NCBI RefSeq assembly: GCF_020404745.1
Contig: NZ_JAIZAP010000022.1
Coordinates: 1 to 64,000, forward strand
Source of the DNA: Aquibacillus saliphilus
GTDB lineage: Bacteria; Bacillota; Bacilli; Bacillales; Amphibacillaceae
Reading direction: 5' to 3'
Length of the DNA stretch: 64,000 nt
Part shown: positions 1 through 9,944 of the stretch, in pieces
Position numbering within the stretch: position 1 is the first letter of the stretch
Layout of the letters: every line of letters begins with the position of its first letter
Translations under genes and position numbers: made by a program
The notes under the pieces: generated by a model
Seen by the model: only the letters and a program-made list of their open reading frames with translations
Databases searched by the model: none
Told to the model about the DNA's origin: nothing

Positions 1-296
1 CCCGGAATGCGCACTCCCCCCGGATTCATTCTCACTCAGCGTCCCCCAGAATGCGCGCTTACCCCGGTTTTATTCTCACTCGTCGTCCCGGAATGCGCAC
101 TTCCCCTGGTTTTATTCTCACTCGTCGTCCCGGAATACGCACTCCCCCTGGTTTTATTCTCACTCAGCGTCCCGGAATGCGCGCTCGCCCCGGATTCATT
201 CTCACTCAGCGTCCCGGAATACGCACTCACCCCGGATTCATTCTCACTCAGCGTCCCGGAATGCGCACGCCCCCTGGTTTTATTCTCACTCGGTGT
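1..296. repeat. 42-bp tandem repeat array (about 7 units, continues left of window)
   Basis: Seven consecutive units start at about 1, 43, 87, 129, 171, 213 and 255. All are 42 bp except the second, which is 44 bp. Each reads roughly CCCGGAATGCGCACT, then a C-rich run, then GGTTTTATTCTCACTCAGCGT. Units differ mainly by GATTCAT versus GTTTTAT and AGC versus GTC. There are no spacers, so it is not a CRISPR array. The array is clearly GC-richer than the flanking DNA and begins before the window. Because 42 is a multiple of three, all frames stay open on both strands, but no frame has a ribosome binding site or a protein-like composition. It lies just past the 3' end of glgA. Confidence 0.9.
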
Positions 297-396
297 CCAA
301 CTTCGAAAATTCAGGCCGAATTTAAGATGCAACAACACCCCCGAAAAGCGCCTGAAAAATAGTTGCTTTATTATGTTGTGTGCCCCCAAGAGTATA

Positions 397-1833
397 TTAG
401 TATGCTTTATTAAATGATCCATCTAGCGACTGATATAGATTGGCATACTCGCTTGCTGAATCCTTCCAACTAAAATTGCTCTTGTTAACATTTTTCAGTA
501 GAGCAGACCACCTAGTTGGATCGTGATAAATCGCGAGCGAATACTTTAATATGTGTAATAACTCATGTGCATTGTAATTGGAGAAGCTAAAGCCATTACC
601 AGTTTCTTCTGTTTCATCAAAAGGGATGACCGTATCCTTTAGCCCACCTGTTTCCCTAACGATTGGTACTGATTTATATTGGAGGGCAATTAGTTGTGAC
701 AGGCCACATGGTTCAAATAGGGACGGCATCACAAAGAAATCACTAGCTGCATAGATTTGCCTGGCAAGTGCCTCATCGAAACCCAAATAAGAAACTAACT
801 TTTGGTTGTTTCGTTGTTGAGCATGGAAATAGAAGTTTTCAAATTCATCATCTCCTGTTCCTAACAAAACAAATTGAACATCCTCTTGCAAAAACTCGTC
901 GAGGATTGTTTGGACTAAATGAAGTCCTTTTTGTTCTACCAGTCGAGTAATCATTACATACATTGGTTTTTCGGAATCTATTGGTAAGCCTAGTTTTTCT
1001 TGGAGGTTTTCTTTGTTCTCCTTCTTTTTAATTCGTGAATATTTATAGTTTGATGTTATGTGTGGATCTGTCATTGGATTGTATTCATCTAAATCAACAC
1101 CATTAATGATACCTATTAAATCATTTCGCCGTTCAGCAAAAATGGGATGTAGACCTTCACCATAGTAAGGTGTCTGAATTTCTTCGGCATAGCTTGGACT
1201 AACTGTGGTAATTTTATCTGCATGGAAGATGCCACTTTTCATGCAATTGAGGAGACCATTCCATTCCAAGCCACCGATATGTTCTTCTGGTATATTGAAC
1301 AGTTCCTGGTATGCATCTTTTGGAATAATTCCCTGGTACTTGATATTGTGAATGGTAAAAACTGTTTTCATGTCTTTGACGGGATCTGATATCTTCGCAA
1401 ATGCTACAGCTAAGCCAGCTTGCCAGTCGTGCGCATGAAGGACATCTGGTTGGAAATCTAATACAGGTAACGCCTCGATTACTGCTCGACAGAAAAAGAC
1501 AAAACGCTCGCCGTCATCATAGTAACCATAAATTCCTTTTCGTTCGAAGTAATAATCGCTACCAACGAAATAGTAATGAATACCCTGATGAACTAATTGG
1601 TAAATAGTTGCTTCCTGATTTCTCCAACCTACTTGTACTTGAATGGATGTTACAAGTTCCATCTGACTATGCCAGTTAGCAATAATCTCTTGATAAAGAG
1701 GAAGAATGACTCTCACATCAGTCTTTTCATTTTTATTTAGTTCTTGCGGCAGGGAACCGACTACGTCTGCAAGGCCTCCAGTTTTGACAAAAGGGCTACA
1801 CTCTGATGCGACAAATAGAATTTTTTTCCCCAT
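397..1833 (-). CDS. glgA: Glycogen synthase (ADP-glucose type)
   Basis: It transfers glucose from ADP-glucose to the non-reducing end of a growing alpha-1,4-glucan in the cytoplasm. The 478-residue protein is the usual GlgA length. The N-terminus has the KTGGLADVVGSLP signature, whose Lys binds ADP-glucose. The C-terminal half holds the GT5 nucleotide-sugar region, with MPSLFEPCGLSQL and RETGGL. It is the last gene seen of the minus-strand operon glgB-glgC-glgD-glgA and starts 15 bp after glgD ends, behind AAGGAGCGAATGTTGTT. In B. subtilis glgP follows; here a tandem repeat follows and no phosphorylase is visible. Confidence 0.97.
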   Translation of the reverse strand: MGKKILFVASECSPFVKTGGLADVVGSLPQELNKNEKTDVRVILPLYQEIIANWHSQMELVTSIQVQVGWRNQEATIYQLVHQGIHYYFVGSDYYFERKGIYGYYDDGERFVFFCRAVIEALPVLDFQPDVLHAHDWQAGLAVAFAKISDPVKDMKTVFTIHNIKYQGIIPKDAYQELFNIPEEHIGGLEWNGLLNCMKSGIFHADKITTVSPSYAEEIQTPYYGEGLHPIFAERRNDLIGIINGVDLDEYNPMTDPHITSNYKYSRIKKKENKENLQEKLGLPIDSEKPMYVMITRLVEQKGLHLVQTILDEFLQEDVQFVLLGTGDDEFENFYFHAQQRNNQKLVSYLGFDEALARQIYAASDFFVMPSLFEPCGLSQLIALQYKSVPIVRETGGLKDTVIPFDETEETGNGFSFSNYNAHELLHILKYSLAIYHDPTRWSALLKNVNKSNFSWKDSASEYANLYQSLDGSFNKAY

Positions 1834-1848
1834 AACAACATTCGCTCC

Positions 1849-2946
1849 TTATATTTTTCTTCTTTTGGCAATGACAAATGGTTGTTCTTTTGCACCTTTT
1901 AACACTTGATCCTTGGTTATCGTTACATCCTTATCCATGATGACATTTTCTAACCGAGCTCCGGGTTCAATCGTACACCGTTGCATGATAACTGAATTTT
2001 TGACAACAGCTCCTTCACTTACTTTCACGCCACGGAACAAGACACTATGATCGACTTCACCGTCAATGACGCAACCTGTAGCTACTAATGATTTAGTTAC
2101 CTTCGACTCACCACTATATTTTGTTGGTGCTTGATTTCCGACCTTGGTTAACACATGTTCACCATCTGAAAATAGCTGTTTGTATGATTTTGTTTCAAGG
2201 AGTGCCATCGTTTGTCGGTAATAGCTATCAACTGAGTTGATGATTGAACTATAGCCGTCATAATGGTAAGACTGAATCGTTAGTCGGTTGAGATTAGCCT
2301 TAATACCGTCCATAAAGAAATGGTTTTTGTAATCTGCTATACATTCATCTACTAATTCAAGTAACAATGATTTTCGAATCACATATACACCTGAAAAGAC
2401 GTGTGGATTTTTAGGGTCGTTTGTCAGAGAGGCGACAGAGCCTTCTTCAGCTACTTTTACCTTAATACAGCCATTATGTTCTGGAAGTAAATCTTGATAT
2501 GTTGTCGTGAGTAATGTTACATCAGCTCCTGTTTCAAGATGGTGCTCAAAAAGCTGCTGGTAAACCGTATTAGAAATAAACTGGCTGCCACTAATCAAGA
2601 CATAATCGGACTTACCTCTTTCAAAATAATCACGGTTGTTGTGAAAATGACTGAGGTCACCTTTAGAGATATCAGTGGGGTCGTTCCAATCTGGTGGTAG
2701 GATAAACAAACCACCGTGTCGCCTGTCCAAATCCCAGTCTGCTCCAGAACCGAGGTGATCCATCAAAGAACGATACTTATTTCTAGTGAAAATAGCGACT
2801 TCACTGATGTTGGATTTTGCCATGTTTGACAAGGTGAAATCAATCATTCTAAAACGTCCAGCAAACGGTACCGCTGCACCGCACCTGAAATAGGTTAATT
2901 CATTTAAGAAATCATGTTCATGTTCTAAATTTATTAAACCCATCAT
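1849..2946 (-). CDS. glgD: Glucose-1-phosphate adenylyltransferase regulatory subunit
   Basis: GlgD is a non-catalytic or weakly catalytic partner that forms a heteromer with GlgC and modulates ADP-glucose synthesis. The protein shows PFAGRFRMIDFTLSNM, DHLGSGADWDLDRRHGG and a C-terminal left-handed beta-helix region typical of the family, but no GGxGTRL catalytic loop. The start is uncertain. ATG at 2946 gives MMGLINL, which matches the family N-terminus, but the AAGGGGG upstream is about 17 bases away. A GTG at 2985 would add 13 residues but has no visible ribosome binding site. It sits between glgC and glgA in the operon. Confidence 0.92.
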   Translation of the reverse strand: MMGLINLEHEHDFLNELTYFRCGAAVPFAGRFRMIDFTLSNMAKSNISEVAIFTRNKYRSLMDHLGSGADWDLDRRHGGLFILPPDWNDPTDISKGDLSHFHNNRDYFERGKSDYVLISGSQFISNTVYQQLFEHHLETGADVTLLTTTYQDLLPEHNGCIKVKVAEEGSVASLTNDPKNPHVFSGVYVIRKSLLLELVDECIADYKNHFFMDGIKANLNRLTIQSYHYDGYSSIINSVDSYYRQTMALLETKSYKQLFSDGEHVLTKVGNQAPTKYSGESKVTKSLVATGCVIDGEVDHSVLFRGVKVSEGAVVKNSVIMQRCTIEPGARLENVIMDKDVTITKDQVLKGAKEQPFVIAKRRKI

Positions 2947-3017
2947 TGTGTCTATTCTAAAAACCCCCTTAAGTAATCGAACCACTTTGTATTTTAAATG
3001 CTTTACCGATATTGATG

Positions 3018-4157
3018 CTAGATGGTAACTGCTTTCAGGTTACTGTTAGATAACACAATCGGTTCTTCGTTTTTACTTGCTGCAATTTTTGAACCATCTG
3101 GAATTGTTACATTTTCCTGTACGATTACCCTTTCTAAAAAGACATTGGCTCCTACACGAACACCTGGATGAAGAATCGATTGGTTGATAACAGAACCTTC
3201 GTCGACATAAACATTTTCAAATAAAATAGAATGATCAAGCTTCCCTGAAACAATGCAACCATTATTGACTAATGAATGGTGCAGAACTGCGGTTTCTTCA
3301 ATTAGTTGTGGAGCAAAATTCGAATCATGAGAATAGGTTCTCCATTCATTATTGTTAAGCGACAGTGATAGATCTTCTTTCAATAGATCCATGTGGGCTT
3401 CCCAGTAACTTTCGATTGTTCCAACATCTTTCCAATAGCCATCAAAGCGATAAGCATAAAGCTGGAGATTATCTGCGATCATCGCAGGTAGGATGTTTTG
3501 CCCGAAATCATGTTTAGATTCTTGGAGTTTTGCATCCTCCTCAAGGTAGCCCTTCAATACCTTCCAATTAAAAATATAAATACCCATTGACGCTAGATTA
3601 CTCTTAGCATTTGTTGGTTTTTCTTCAAACTCATAGATTCTTAGATTGTCAGTAGTATTTAGAATTCCAAAACGAGATGTTTCTTTCCATGGAACTTCAA
3701 CAACAGAAATCGTAACATCTGCTTCTTTTTCTTTATGGTGATTTAATAATGCATCGTAATCCATGTGGTATATGTGATCGCCAGATATGACAATTAAATA
3801 TTCTGGATCATATCGTTCAACATAGTTTTTATTTTTAATGATGGCGTCTGCAGTCCCAAGATACCAACTACCCCCATCTTTTTCGGTGAACGGGGATAAA
3901 ATAGTGAGCCCATCCTCCATTCGGTCTAAGTCCCATGGTTTTCCTACACCAATATGCTTGTGAAGTTCTAGTGGCGAATACTGTGTCAAAACACCGACTG
4001 TGTGCATCCGGGAGTTCAGGCAATTGCTTAACGCAAAATCAATAATCCGGTATCTACCACCGAACGGTACGGCAGGTTTAGCTAAATTCTTAGTCAACAA
4101 TCCTAGCCTAGTACCAACACCCCCGGCTAAAAGCATCGTAACGCATTCTTTTTTCAT
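3018..4157 (-). CDS. glgC: Glucose-1-phosphate adenylyltransferase catalytic subunit
   Basis: It makes ADP-glucose and pyrophosphate from ATP and glucose-1-phosphate, the committed step of bacterial glycogen synthesis. The 379-residue protein begins [19 protein letters not shown] with the nucleotidyltransferase loop, followed by [25 protein letters not shown] and [13 protein letters not shown] chose ATG at 4157 because GAGGGGG precedes it by 7 bases; an open frame upstream to 4253 has no such site and lacks family similarity. It is second gene of the glgBCDA operon. Confidence 0.96.
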   Translation of the reverse strand: MKKECVTMLLAGGVGTRLGLLTKNLAKPAVPFGGRYRIIDFALSNCLNSRMHTVGVLTQYSPLELHKHIGVGKPWDLDRMEDGLTILSPFTEKDGGSWYLGTADAIIKNKNYVERYDPEYLIVISGDHIYHMDYDALLNHHKEKEADVTISVVEVPWKETSRFGILNTTDNLRIYEFEEKPTNAKSNLASMGIYIFNWKVLKGYLEEDAKLQESKHDFGQNILPAMIADNLQLYAYRFDGYWKDVGTIESYWEAHMDLLKEDLSLSLNNNEWRTYSHDSNFAPQLIEETAVLHHSLVNNGCIVSGKLDHSILFENVYVDEGSVINQSILHPGVRVGANVFLERVIVQENVTIPDGSKIAASKNEEPIVLSNSNLKAVTI

Positions 4158-4309
4158 AGCTTTGCCCCCTCGTATATTATATTTAGGCCCTCTATTAAGA
4201 GCCATCATTCTTAAAAATTTTCTTGCTGTATATGTCAAAAAAATCTTGGACACCCTGAGATAATTCTAGATAATGGTCTTAGGATCATTTGGGACAATTC
4301 TTTCCCCCC

Positions 4310-6202
4310 TTAAGTTGTAAGTTCAGGTACTTGTTTAAATACACAAATGGCGAGTGGAGGAACCTTTAATTTAATATGCTGTTTTTGTCCATGCCATTCG
4401 TCTGGGATACTAAAATGAAGTTCGGTATTAAGCTGGTCTGAACCACCATAGATTTCTGAATCAGAATTGAACACTTCCTGATAGCTGCCTGACTCGGAAA
4501 CGCCAACTTTATAGTCGTAGTAAACATTAGGTGTAAAATTACAGATGATAAGCAAATCTTCTGTCAAAACACCGCTTTTTCGTTTAAAAGCAATGACACT
4601 TTGCTCCATGTTGTCTGCGTCAATCCATTCAAATCCTTTGGAATCATGATCTAGACTATATAAAGAAGGCTGATTTAGGTAAAAATGGTTTAACTCTTTA
4701 ACATAATCAAACATCTTGCTATGCAACGGATACTCAAATAATAGCCAATCCAATTGATGTTGATCTCTCCACTCGATGTATTGACCGAATTCTCCACCCA
4801 TAAATAATAATTTTTTACCTGGATGTGCCATCATATAGCCATAAAGAAGTCTGAGGTTGGCGAATTGTTGCCACCTATCGCCAGGCATTTTATTTAACAG
4901 TGATTTCTTTCCATGAACGACCTCATCATGTGAAAGGGGTAGTACGAAATTTTCGCTGTATGTGTACATAAATGAGAAGGTAAGTAGGTTGTGGTGCCAC
5001 TTTCTGTAAACTGGATCATATTCCATGTAGGTAAGCATATCGTTCATCCAGCCCATGTCCCATTTAAAGTTAAAGCCAAGTCCACCTAAGTAGGTAGGTT
5101 TGCTAATGCCTGGAAGGTCTGAGCTGTCCTCTGCCATCATTAAAGCGGTTGGAAAGTACTTAAAGACTACTTCATTCAACTTTTTAATGAACGCGATTGC
5201 TTCTAGATTTTCATCTCCACCGAAGCCGTTTTTGAGTTTCACCTCGTCATCTGCTCGGTCAAAATTTAAAGAGGTCATGCTGGCAACGGCATCAATCCGA
5301 AGTCCATCAATATGAAATTCTTCTAACCAAAAGACTGCATTTGAAATCAGGAAACTTTGTACCTCAGGACGACCGAAGTCAAATGTTAATGTGCCCCATG
5401 AGCGCTTTTCTGCTTTGTCGGGATCACTGTATTCAAACAAGGGTTCGCCGTCAAATAAACGTAAACCTTGGGAATCCTTACAAAAGTGTCCTGGTACCCA
5501 GTCCATAATGATGCCTATTCCATTTTGGTGGCATTGATCAACAAAATACCTGAAGTCATTAGGTGTCCCGTAACGACTTGTTGGTGCAAAATATCCAGTG
5601 ATTTGATAGCCCCAAGACAGGTCAAAAGGATGCTCGGAAAGAGGCATTAGCTCAATATGGGTGTAGCCAAGCTCTTTGACATAGGGGATTACTTTGTGGG
5701 CTAATTCCCGGTACGTGTAATACGTGTCATCTTCCTTTGTTTTCCAAGAGCCAAAGTGCATTTCATAAATAAGAATTGGCTCCTGATAGGGATGATACTT
5801 TTTCTTTTTAGCTTCCCACAACTGATCATCCCACATATACTTAGTAGATGAAGGTGTTACTGATGCAGTAAGTGGGCGAAGTTCAGCCTGATAAGCATAA
5901 GGATCGGCTTTTAAAAACGATTCGCCTGTGGCGGGTGTGATCCGGTACTTATACGGGCTGTTTGACTCAATTCCGGAAAAAGAACCAATCCAAAGTCCAG
6001 CCTGGTTAATTCGTTCGAGTGGGTAATCCGTACCTGTCCAATTGTTAAAATCACCAGCAAGTTCTACTTGAGATGCATGTGGTGCCCAGACTGCAAATCG
6101 TAGTCCGTTTTCACTTGGATGGCAGCCAAGCAAGTGGTAGCTGTGATAATGCGTTCCTTGGTGGAAGAGAAAAACATCTTGGTCTGCGATTTGATTCGAC
6201 AT
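4310..6202 (-). CDS. glgB: 1,4-alpha-glucan branching enzyme
   Basis: It cuts alpha-1,4 chains and rejoins them by alpha-1,6 bonds to branch glycogen. The 630-residue protein has an N-terminal CBM48 region (VELAGDFNNW), then a GH13 catalytic barrel. The nucleophile Asp is in GLRIDAVASM, the acid/base Glu in MMAEDSS, and the third acid in LPLSHDEVVHGK. It is first gene of the minus-strand glg operon, with GAAAGGAG before its ATG. The divergent pullulanase starts 261 bp away, so synthesis and debranching functions share one intergenic region. Confidence 0.97.
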   Translation of the reverse strand: MSNQIADQDVFLFHQGTHYHSYHLLGCHPSENGLRFAVWAPHASQVELAGDFNNWTGTDYPLERINQAGLWIGSFSGIESNSPYKYRITPATGESFLKADPYAYQAELRPLTASVTPSSTKYMWDDQLWEAKKKKYHPYQEPILIYEMHFGSWKTKEDDTYYTYRELAHKVIPYVKELGYTHIELMPLSEHPFDLSWGYQITGYFAPTSRYGTPNDFRYFVDQCHQNGIGIIMDWVPGHFCKDSQGLRLFDGEPLFEYSDPDKAEKRSWGTLTFDFGRPEVQSFLISNAVFWLEEFHIDGLRIDAVASMTSLNFDRADDEVKLKNGFGGDENLEAIAFIKKLNEVVFKYFPTALMMAEDSSDLPGISKPTYLGGLGFNFKWDMGWMNDMLTYMEYDPVYRKWHHNLLTFSFMYTYSENFVLPLSHDEVVHGKKSLLNKMPGDRWQQFANLRLLYGYMMAHPGKKLLFMGGEFGQYIEWRDQHQLDWLLFEYPLHSKMFDYVKELNHFYLNQPSLYSLDHDSKGFEWIDADNMEQSVIAFKRKSGVLTEDLLIICNFTPNVYYDYKVGVSESGSYQEVFNSDSEIYGGSDQLNTELHFSIPDEWHGQKQHIKLKVPPLAICVFKQVPELTT

Positions 6203-6368
6203 AAAAAACTCCTTTCAGGTTACGTTTCGACAACAAATTACAGAATTTTCTGACTATTTTTGTCGAAAAATAAAAGAGCACTACGTTCACAGGTATCATT
6301 TTCTGATAATGTGAAGTGTAAGATGCCCCGGCTGCCCGATGATTTCTTTATACTATTACTCTACGAGT

Positions 6369-6398
6369 ATATCATGTTTAGGACTGAAAGTGTATAAT
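6369..6398 (+). promoter_or_regulatory. Possible promoter of the pullulanase gene in the glgB/pulA divergent region
   Basis: TATAAT lies at 6393-6398, about 65 bp before the pullulanase start, with a poor -35 candidate TATCAT at 6369-6374 (18-bp spacer). The same 261-bp gap must hold the minus-strand glgB promoter. A TCGACA/TGTAAT pair with an 18-base spacer near 6240-6270 on that strand is a weak candidate. No regulator site was recognised. Confidence 0.4.
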
Positions 6399-6463
6399 AT
6401 TGGGTATATTTGTAAAGAAAGAAAATTTAGAAAATTTAAGATCAAAGAAATGAGGAGCTAACA

Positions 6464-8572
6464 ATGGAAAATTCCATTGCTTGGATCGATGGAGAAAAAA
6501 GCATAACTGTCGAGTTAAGTGGGCTTGAGATTGAGGGCTTGATTAAAACAAATACTAGAATTGTTGTTGAGGGTCAAGAGTATCCAATCAATAAAATTGA
6601 ACATTTAACTTCAAAAACAGCTACGATAAATTTAGAAACTAGCTTGCCACTTGGTCAAAAGATGTACCTTGGATGGAAAGACAACGAACTACCGATTTAT
6701 CCGAGAGGTATTGTGCGGACTGCTTGGTTTGACCAAAGTTATGATGCTAGTGATGAGCAACTTGGATACATTTATTCTCCAGAAAAAACTTCCTTTTCTG
6801 TCTGGGCTCCAACAGCTACTACCATTGATTTAGTTCTTGAAGATTACCGGATTAAGATGGGGAGGAAAGCTAATGGTGTCTGGCATACGATTGTGGCAGG
6901 CAACTGGAACCATTCTCCTTATCATTTCGCGGCGGTGATTAATGGAAAAGAGCAATTAGTTAACGATCCTTATGGCAAAAGCATGACAGCCAATAGTTCG
7001 CGCAGTGTTGTGTTAAATCTTGAATCAACAGACCCGAGTGGGTTTGATGTGACTGATTACCCAAAAATATCAAAACAAGATGCAATCATTTATGAACTTC
7101 ATATTCGTGATGCAACTAGTTCCAATGAAAGTGGTGCGACAAATAAAGGTAAGTTTCTCGGACTGACTGAAACAAACACGAAGAATTCTCAAGGATTTTC
7201 AACGGGTTTGTCCTATATCAAGCAGCTCGGTTGTACCCATGTCCAATTACTTCCTGTCGGGGACTTTGCTCGTGTTGATGAACGGAACCCTGACAAAAGC
7301 TATAACTGGGGCTATGATCCGTTGTTTTATTTTGTGCCAGAAGGAAGCTACGCAACAAGTGCTGATAACCCATACTTACGAGTGAATGAATGCAAGCAAA
7401 TGATACAAGCCTTTCATCAAGAGGGTCTATCTATCATTTTAGATGTCGTCTATAATCATGTCTTTTATCATCAAGATTCAGCTCTAGAAAGGTTAGTCCC
7501 AGGTTATTATTTTCGCTACAAGGAAGATGGTAGTCTTAGTAATGGTAGCGGTACAGGTAATGATATTGCGACTGAACGAAAGATGGCGCGTAAGCTTATT
7601 CTAGATTGTATTGATTACTGGATAACGGAATACAAAGTAGATGGATTTCGATTTGATTTGATGGGTGCGATTGATCTTGACACAATGAAAGCCATCCGGA
7701 TCCGTTGCTTACAGGAAAATCGACCAATAGTACTGCTGGGTGAAGGATGGGAGCTTGATACGGAACTACAACCTGAACAAAAAACGACTAGTTCGAAGTC
7801 TAATCAACTACTTGAAGTTAGTTTTTTTAATGATACATTCCGCGATTCACTAAAGGGGAATTTATTTGAAACAATGGATGTTGGCTATGCCAATGGCAAC
7901 GGCCATTACATCGAACGGTTACCACAACTTGTTTCAGGTTCATGCCTTGACAGATTTGGTGATAAGTTATTTTCGAATCCACTTCAATCAGTCAATTATG
8001 TGGAGTGTCACGATAATCATACGTTATCAGATCGTTTAATGATATCCAGTCCTGATACGACTGAACAAAATCGTAAGCGTATGCACCAGCTAGCGACCGG
8101 ATTAACAATCCTTAGCCAAGGGATTCCGTTTTTACATGCAGGTCAGGAATTTTTTAGGACAAAACAAGGTGATGAAAACAGCTATATCTCTGGTGATGAA
8201 ATCAACCAAATTGACTGGCAAAAGCGTGGGATAGAAGATGAGAATGTTCAGTGGATCAAAAATCTGATTTCGCTGCGTAAAAAGTATCGTTTATTTGGTC
8301 TTAGTTCAGCTAAAGAAATTCAACACAGGCTGCACATTATATCCACTCCGGACCCAGTATTTGGTTACATGCTCATTGGTGAAAGTGAAGACTTTGCTAT
8401 TTTCATTAATCCAACAAATCAAGTAATGGAAATTGGGATGCCAGCACAAGGTAGATGGGAAAAACAGGTTAGTAATTTATCCGGATCAATTTCCCCAATT
8501 AGTTGCTTACTTCAGACGAAGACAGAAATAGGTGGATATGAATTAGCTGTCTGGAAAAAGAATCGGGTGTAG
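6464..8572 (+). CDS. Type I pullulanase (debranching enzyme, AmyX/PulA-like)
   Basis: It hydrolyses alpha-1,6 branch points of pullulan, glycogen or amylopectin. The 702-residue protein has the type I pullulanase signature YNWGYDP, a CBM48-like segment (FSVWAPTATTIDLVL), and GH13 catalytic residues in GFRFDLMG, LLGEGWE and VECHDNHTL. There is no signal peptide, so it is probably cytoplasmic and acts on stored glycogen or imported maltodextrin. The length is close to B. subtilis AmyX. The gene is divergent from the glycogen synthesis operon. Confidence 0.93.
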   Translation: MENSIAWIDGEKSITVELSGLEIEGLIKTNTRIVVEGQEYPINKIEHLTSKTATINLETSLPLGQKMYLGWKDNELPIYPRGIVRTAWFDQSYDASDEQLGYIYSPEKTSFSVWAPTATTIDLVLEDYRIKMGRKANGVWHTIVAGNWNHSPYHFAAVINGKEQLVNDPYGKSMTANSSRSVVLNLESTDPSGFDVTDYPKISKQDAIIYELHIRDATSSNESGATNKGKFLGLTETNTKNSQGFSTGLSYIKQLGCTHVQLLPVGDFARVDERNPDKSYNWGYDPLFYFVPEGSYATSADNPYLRVNECKQMIQAFHQEGLSIILDVVYNHVFYHQDSALERLVPGYYFRYKEDGSLSNGSGTGNDIATERKMARKLILDCIDYWITEYKVDGFRFDLMGAIDLDTMKAIRIRCLQENRPIVLLGEGWELDTELQPEQKTTSSKSNQLLEVSFFNDTFRDSLKGNLFETMDVGYANGNGHYIERLPQLVSGSCLDRFGDKLFSNPLQSVNYVECHDNHTLSDRLMISSPDTTEQNRKRMHQLATGLTILSQGIPFLHAGQEFFRTKQGDENSYISGDEINQIDWQKRGIEDENVQWIKNLISLRKKYRLFGLSSAKEIQHRLHIISTPDPVFGYMLIGESEDFAIFINPTNQVMEIGMPAQGRWEKQVSNLSGSISPISCLLQTKTEIGGYELAVWKKNRV

Positions 8573-8680
8573 GGTGGTGTCTATCCTGAAAACTTTATAC
8601 CCAGGGATACATTACACCTTTTTTGTTGTGTGGTATCGTATTAAATACTATCAATAACGAACTAAAAGGGTGGAGTCAAT

Positions 8681-9604
8681 ATGAAAAAGGTATTAGCTTT
8701 TAGTGTAATGGTATTTATCATGATGTTGGCTGCTTGTAGTGATGACAGTTCAGGCGATGATAACGTTGAAAATGAAACGACTACAGAAGAAAGTCAGTCG
8801 AATGAAGTTCAAGCAGATACAGATGGGGATAAAACAAAAGGTGACGAACAAGAAGAGAATGCTGAAGAAGAGGCGGATCGTTCTAGTGATCTGGTTGCGA
8901 CTGGCGCCGAGCAAATTTTACGAGAATCCGCTGAAGCAATGGCTGGGGTTACGAGCTTCCTAGCAGAAGGCCAATACATCGACAATACTACGACTAATGG
9001 ACAAAACGAACGTGCAGAAACAAGTTTATCGATGACTATGATTCTAGATGACTCAACAAAAATGCACGCAAAATCAAGCACGGAGTCTAATACTGATGCA
9101 GGCGGCGATATCGAGATGTATCGGGTAGAGGATGCGATGTATGTTATGTCTGAAGGGCAATGGATTACGATGCCAACGACCGCTGATAATGGACAAATGT
9201 CTGAAATGTTCCAAATGTATGATACGGAACGAGTGGAAGAATACGTCGCTCAAAGTGAGTATTTTGAAGTAGCCGATAACGGGGATCATTACCTGCTTTC
9301 TTTTGCTGGTGACGGGGAACAATATAAGTCAGTTGTGATGGGAGCATCGGCCGAAGTGATAGGTGACACGCTAAAGGAACATTACCAGAATATGGAGGTT
9401 AGCGGCACATATGAAATAATGATTGATAAAGACAGCTATTATATGACGGGCTATAACACCGAATATGAATCGTCAACTACAGGTGAAATGGGAGAAGTAA
9501 AAACCCATCATAAAGCATCCTATTCGATGAGCAATTACAATGAATACGATGATATTACTGTTCCGGATGAGGTTGTCGATCAAGCTATGGCTATTGGAAA
9601 TTAG
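8681..9604 (+). CDS. Secreted lipoprotein, DUF6612-like
   Basis: The N-terminus MKKVLAFSVMVFIMMLAAC is a lipoprotein signal peptide with lipobox LAAC; the Cys is expected to be lipidated and anchored to the membrane. A very acidic, Asn/Glu-rich linker runs to about residue 70. The mature domain (QILRESAEAMAGVTSF, then MYRVEDAMYVMS and GQWITMP) resembles the DUF6612 family of Bacillus lipoproteins, whose function is unknown. It has its own ribosome binding site (AAAGGGTGGAG) and a terminator at 9632-9670, so it is monocistronic. The family assignment is from recall of the pattern only. Confidence 0.75.
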   Translation: MKKVLAFSVMVFIMMLAACSDDSSGDDNVENETTTEESQSNEVQADTDGDKTKGDEQEENAEEEADRSSDLVATGAEQILRESAEAMAGVTSFLAEGQYIDNTTTNGQNERAETSLSMTMILDDSTKMHAKSSTESNTDAGGDIEMYRVEDAMYVMSEGQWITMPTTADNGQMSEMFQMYDTERVEEYVAQSEYFEVADNGDHYLLSFAGDGEQYKSVVMGASAEVIGDTLKEHYQNMEVSGTYEIMIDKDSYYMTGYNTEYESSTTGEMGEVKTHHKASYSMSNYNEYDDITVPDEVVDQAMAIGN

Positions 9605-9631
9605 TTTTTACACTTGGAATTATTGTCGCAG

Positions 9632-9670
9632 GAAAGTATCGAGTCTTTTTAGATTCGGTACTTTCTTTTG
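9632..9670 (+). terminator. Rho-independent terminator of the lipoprotein gene
   Basis: GAAAGTA at 9632-9638 pairs with TACTTTC at 9659-9665, the stem extending inward through TCGAGTC, and is followed by a T-rich run. Confidence 0.8.
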
Positions 9671-9679
9671 TTCTGATCT

Positions 9680-9850
9680 AGGAAATTAAAAATGGACTGC
9701 TGTGGATAATTAATTCCTAAGCTTAGCCACGTCCAGCTCCGGCACCTACCACCTCGAGGTCTTAAGTCAATCCTCTCTGTGGCAAAGAACACCACGCCGA
9801 GGCTTGTCTTAAGCTTGTCGGTGGTGAGCTAGGCGCCTGCGCTTTTGTTC
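9680..9850. repeat. Dispersed structured intergenic repeat, copy 1
   Basis: This shares long stretches with 30868-31075. Common blocks are AGGAAATTA, a TGGATAATTAATT block, TTAGCCACGTCCAGCTCC, GAGGTCTTAAG, CCTCTCTGTG, and a GAGGCTTGTCTTAAGCTTGTCGG block. Most of it folds back on itself: a CTTAAG...CTTAAG hairpin sits inside an outer AGC/GCT stem. It contains no protein-like frame. With 9605-9679 and 9851-9944 it fills the 340-bp gap before the GAF regulator gene. Confidence 0.8.
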
Positions 9851-9944
9851 TGATTTTTTGAGACTCGATATTAACTAACTTTTAATCTTTTGCTCCTTTC
9901 CTATATACTATAGAAAGAAAAATCTTTTTTAAGCGGGTAAGGAT

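Noticed and set aside
1-296. CRISPR array
   Set aside because: Units are contiguous with no variable spacers, and no cas genes are present.
7-422. Overlapping open frames on both strands in the tandem repeat
   Set aside because: They exist only because the repeat unit is a multiple of three; there is no ribosome binding site and the two strands and several frames are equally open.
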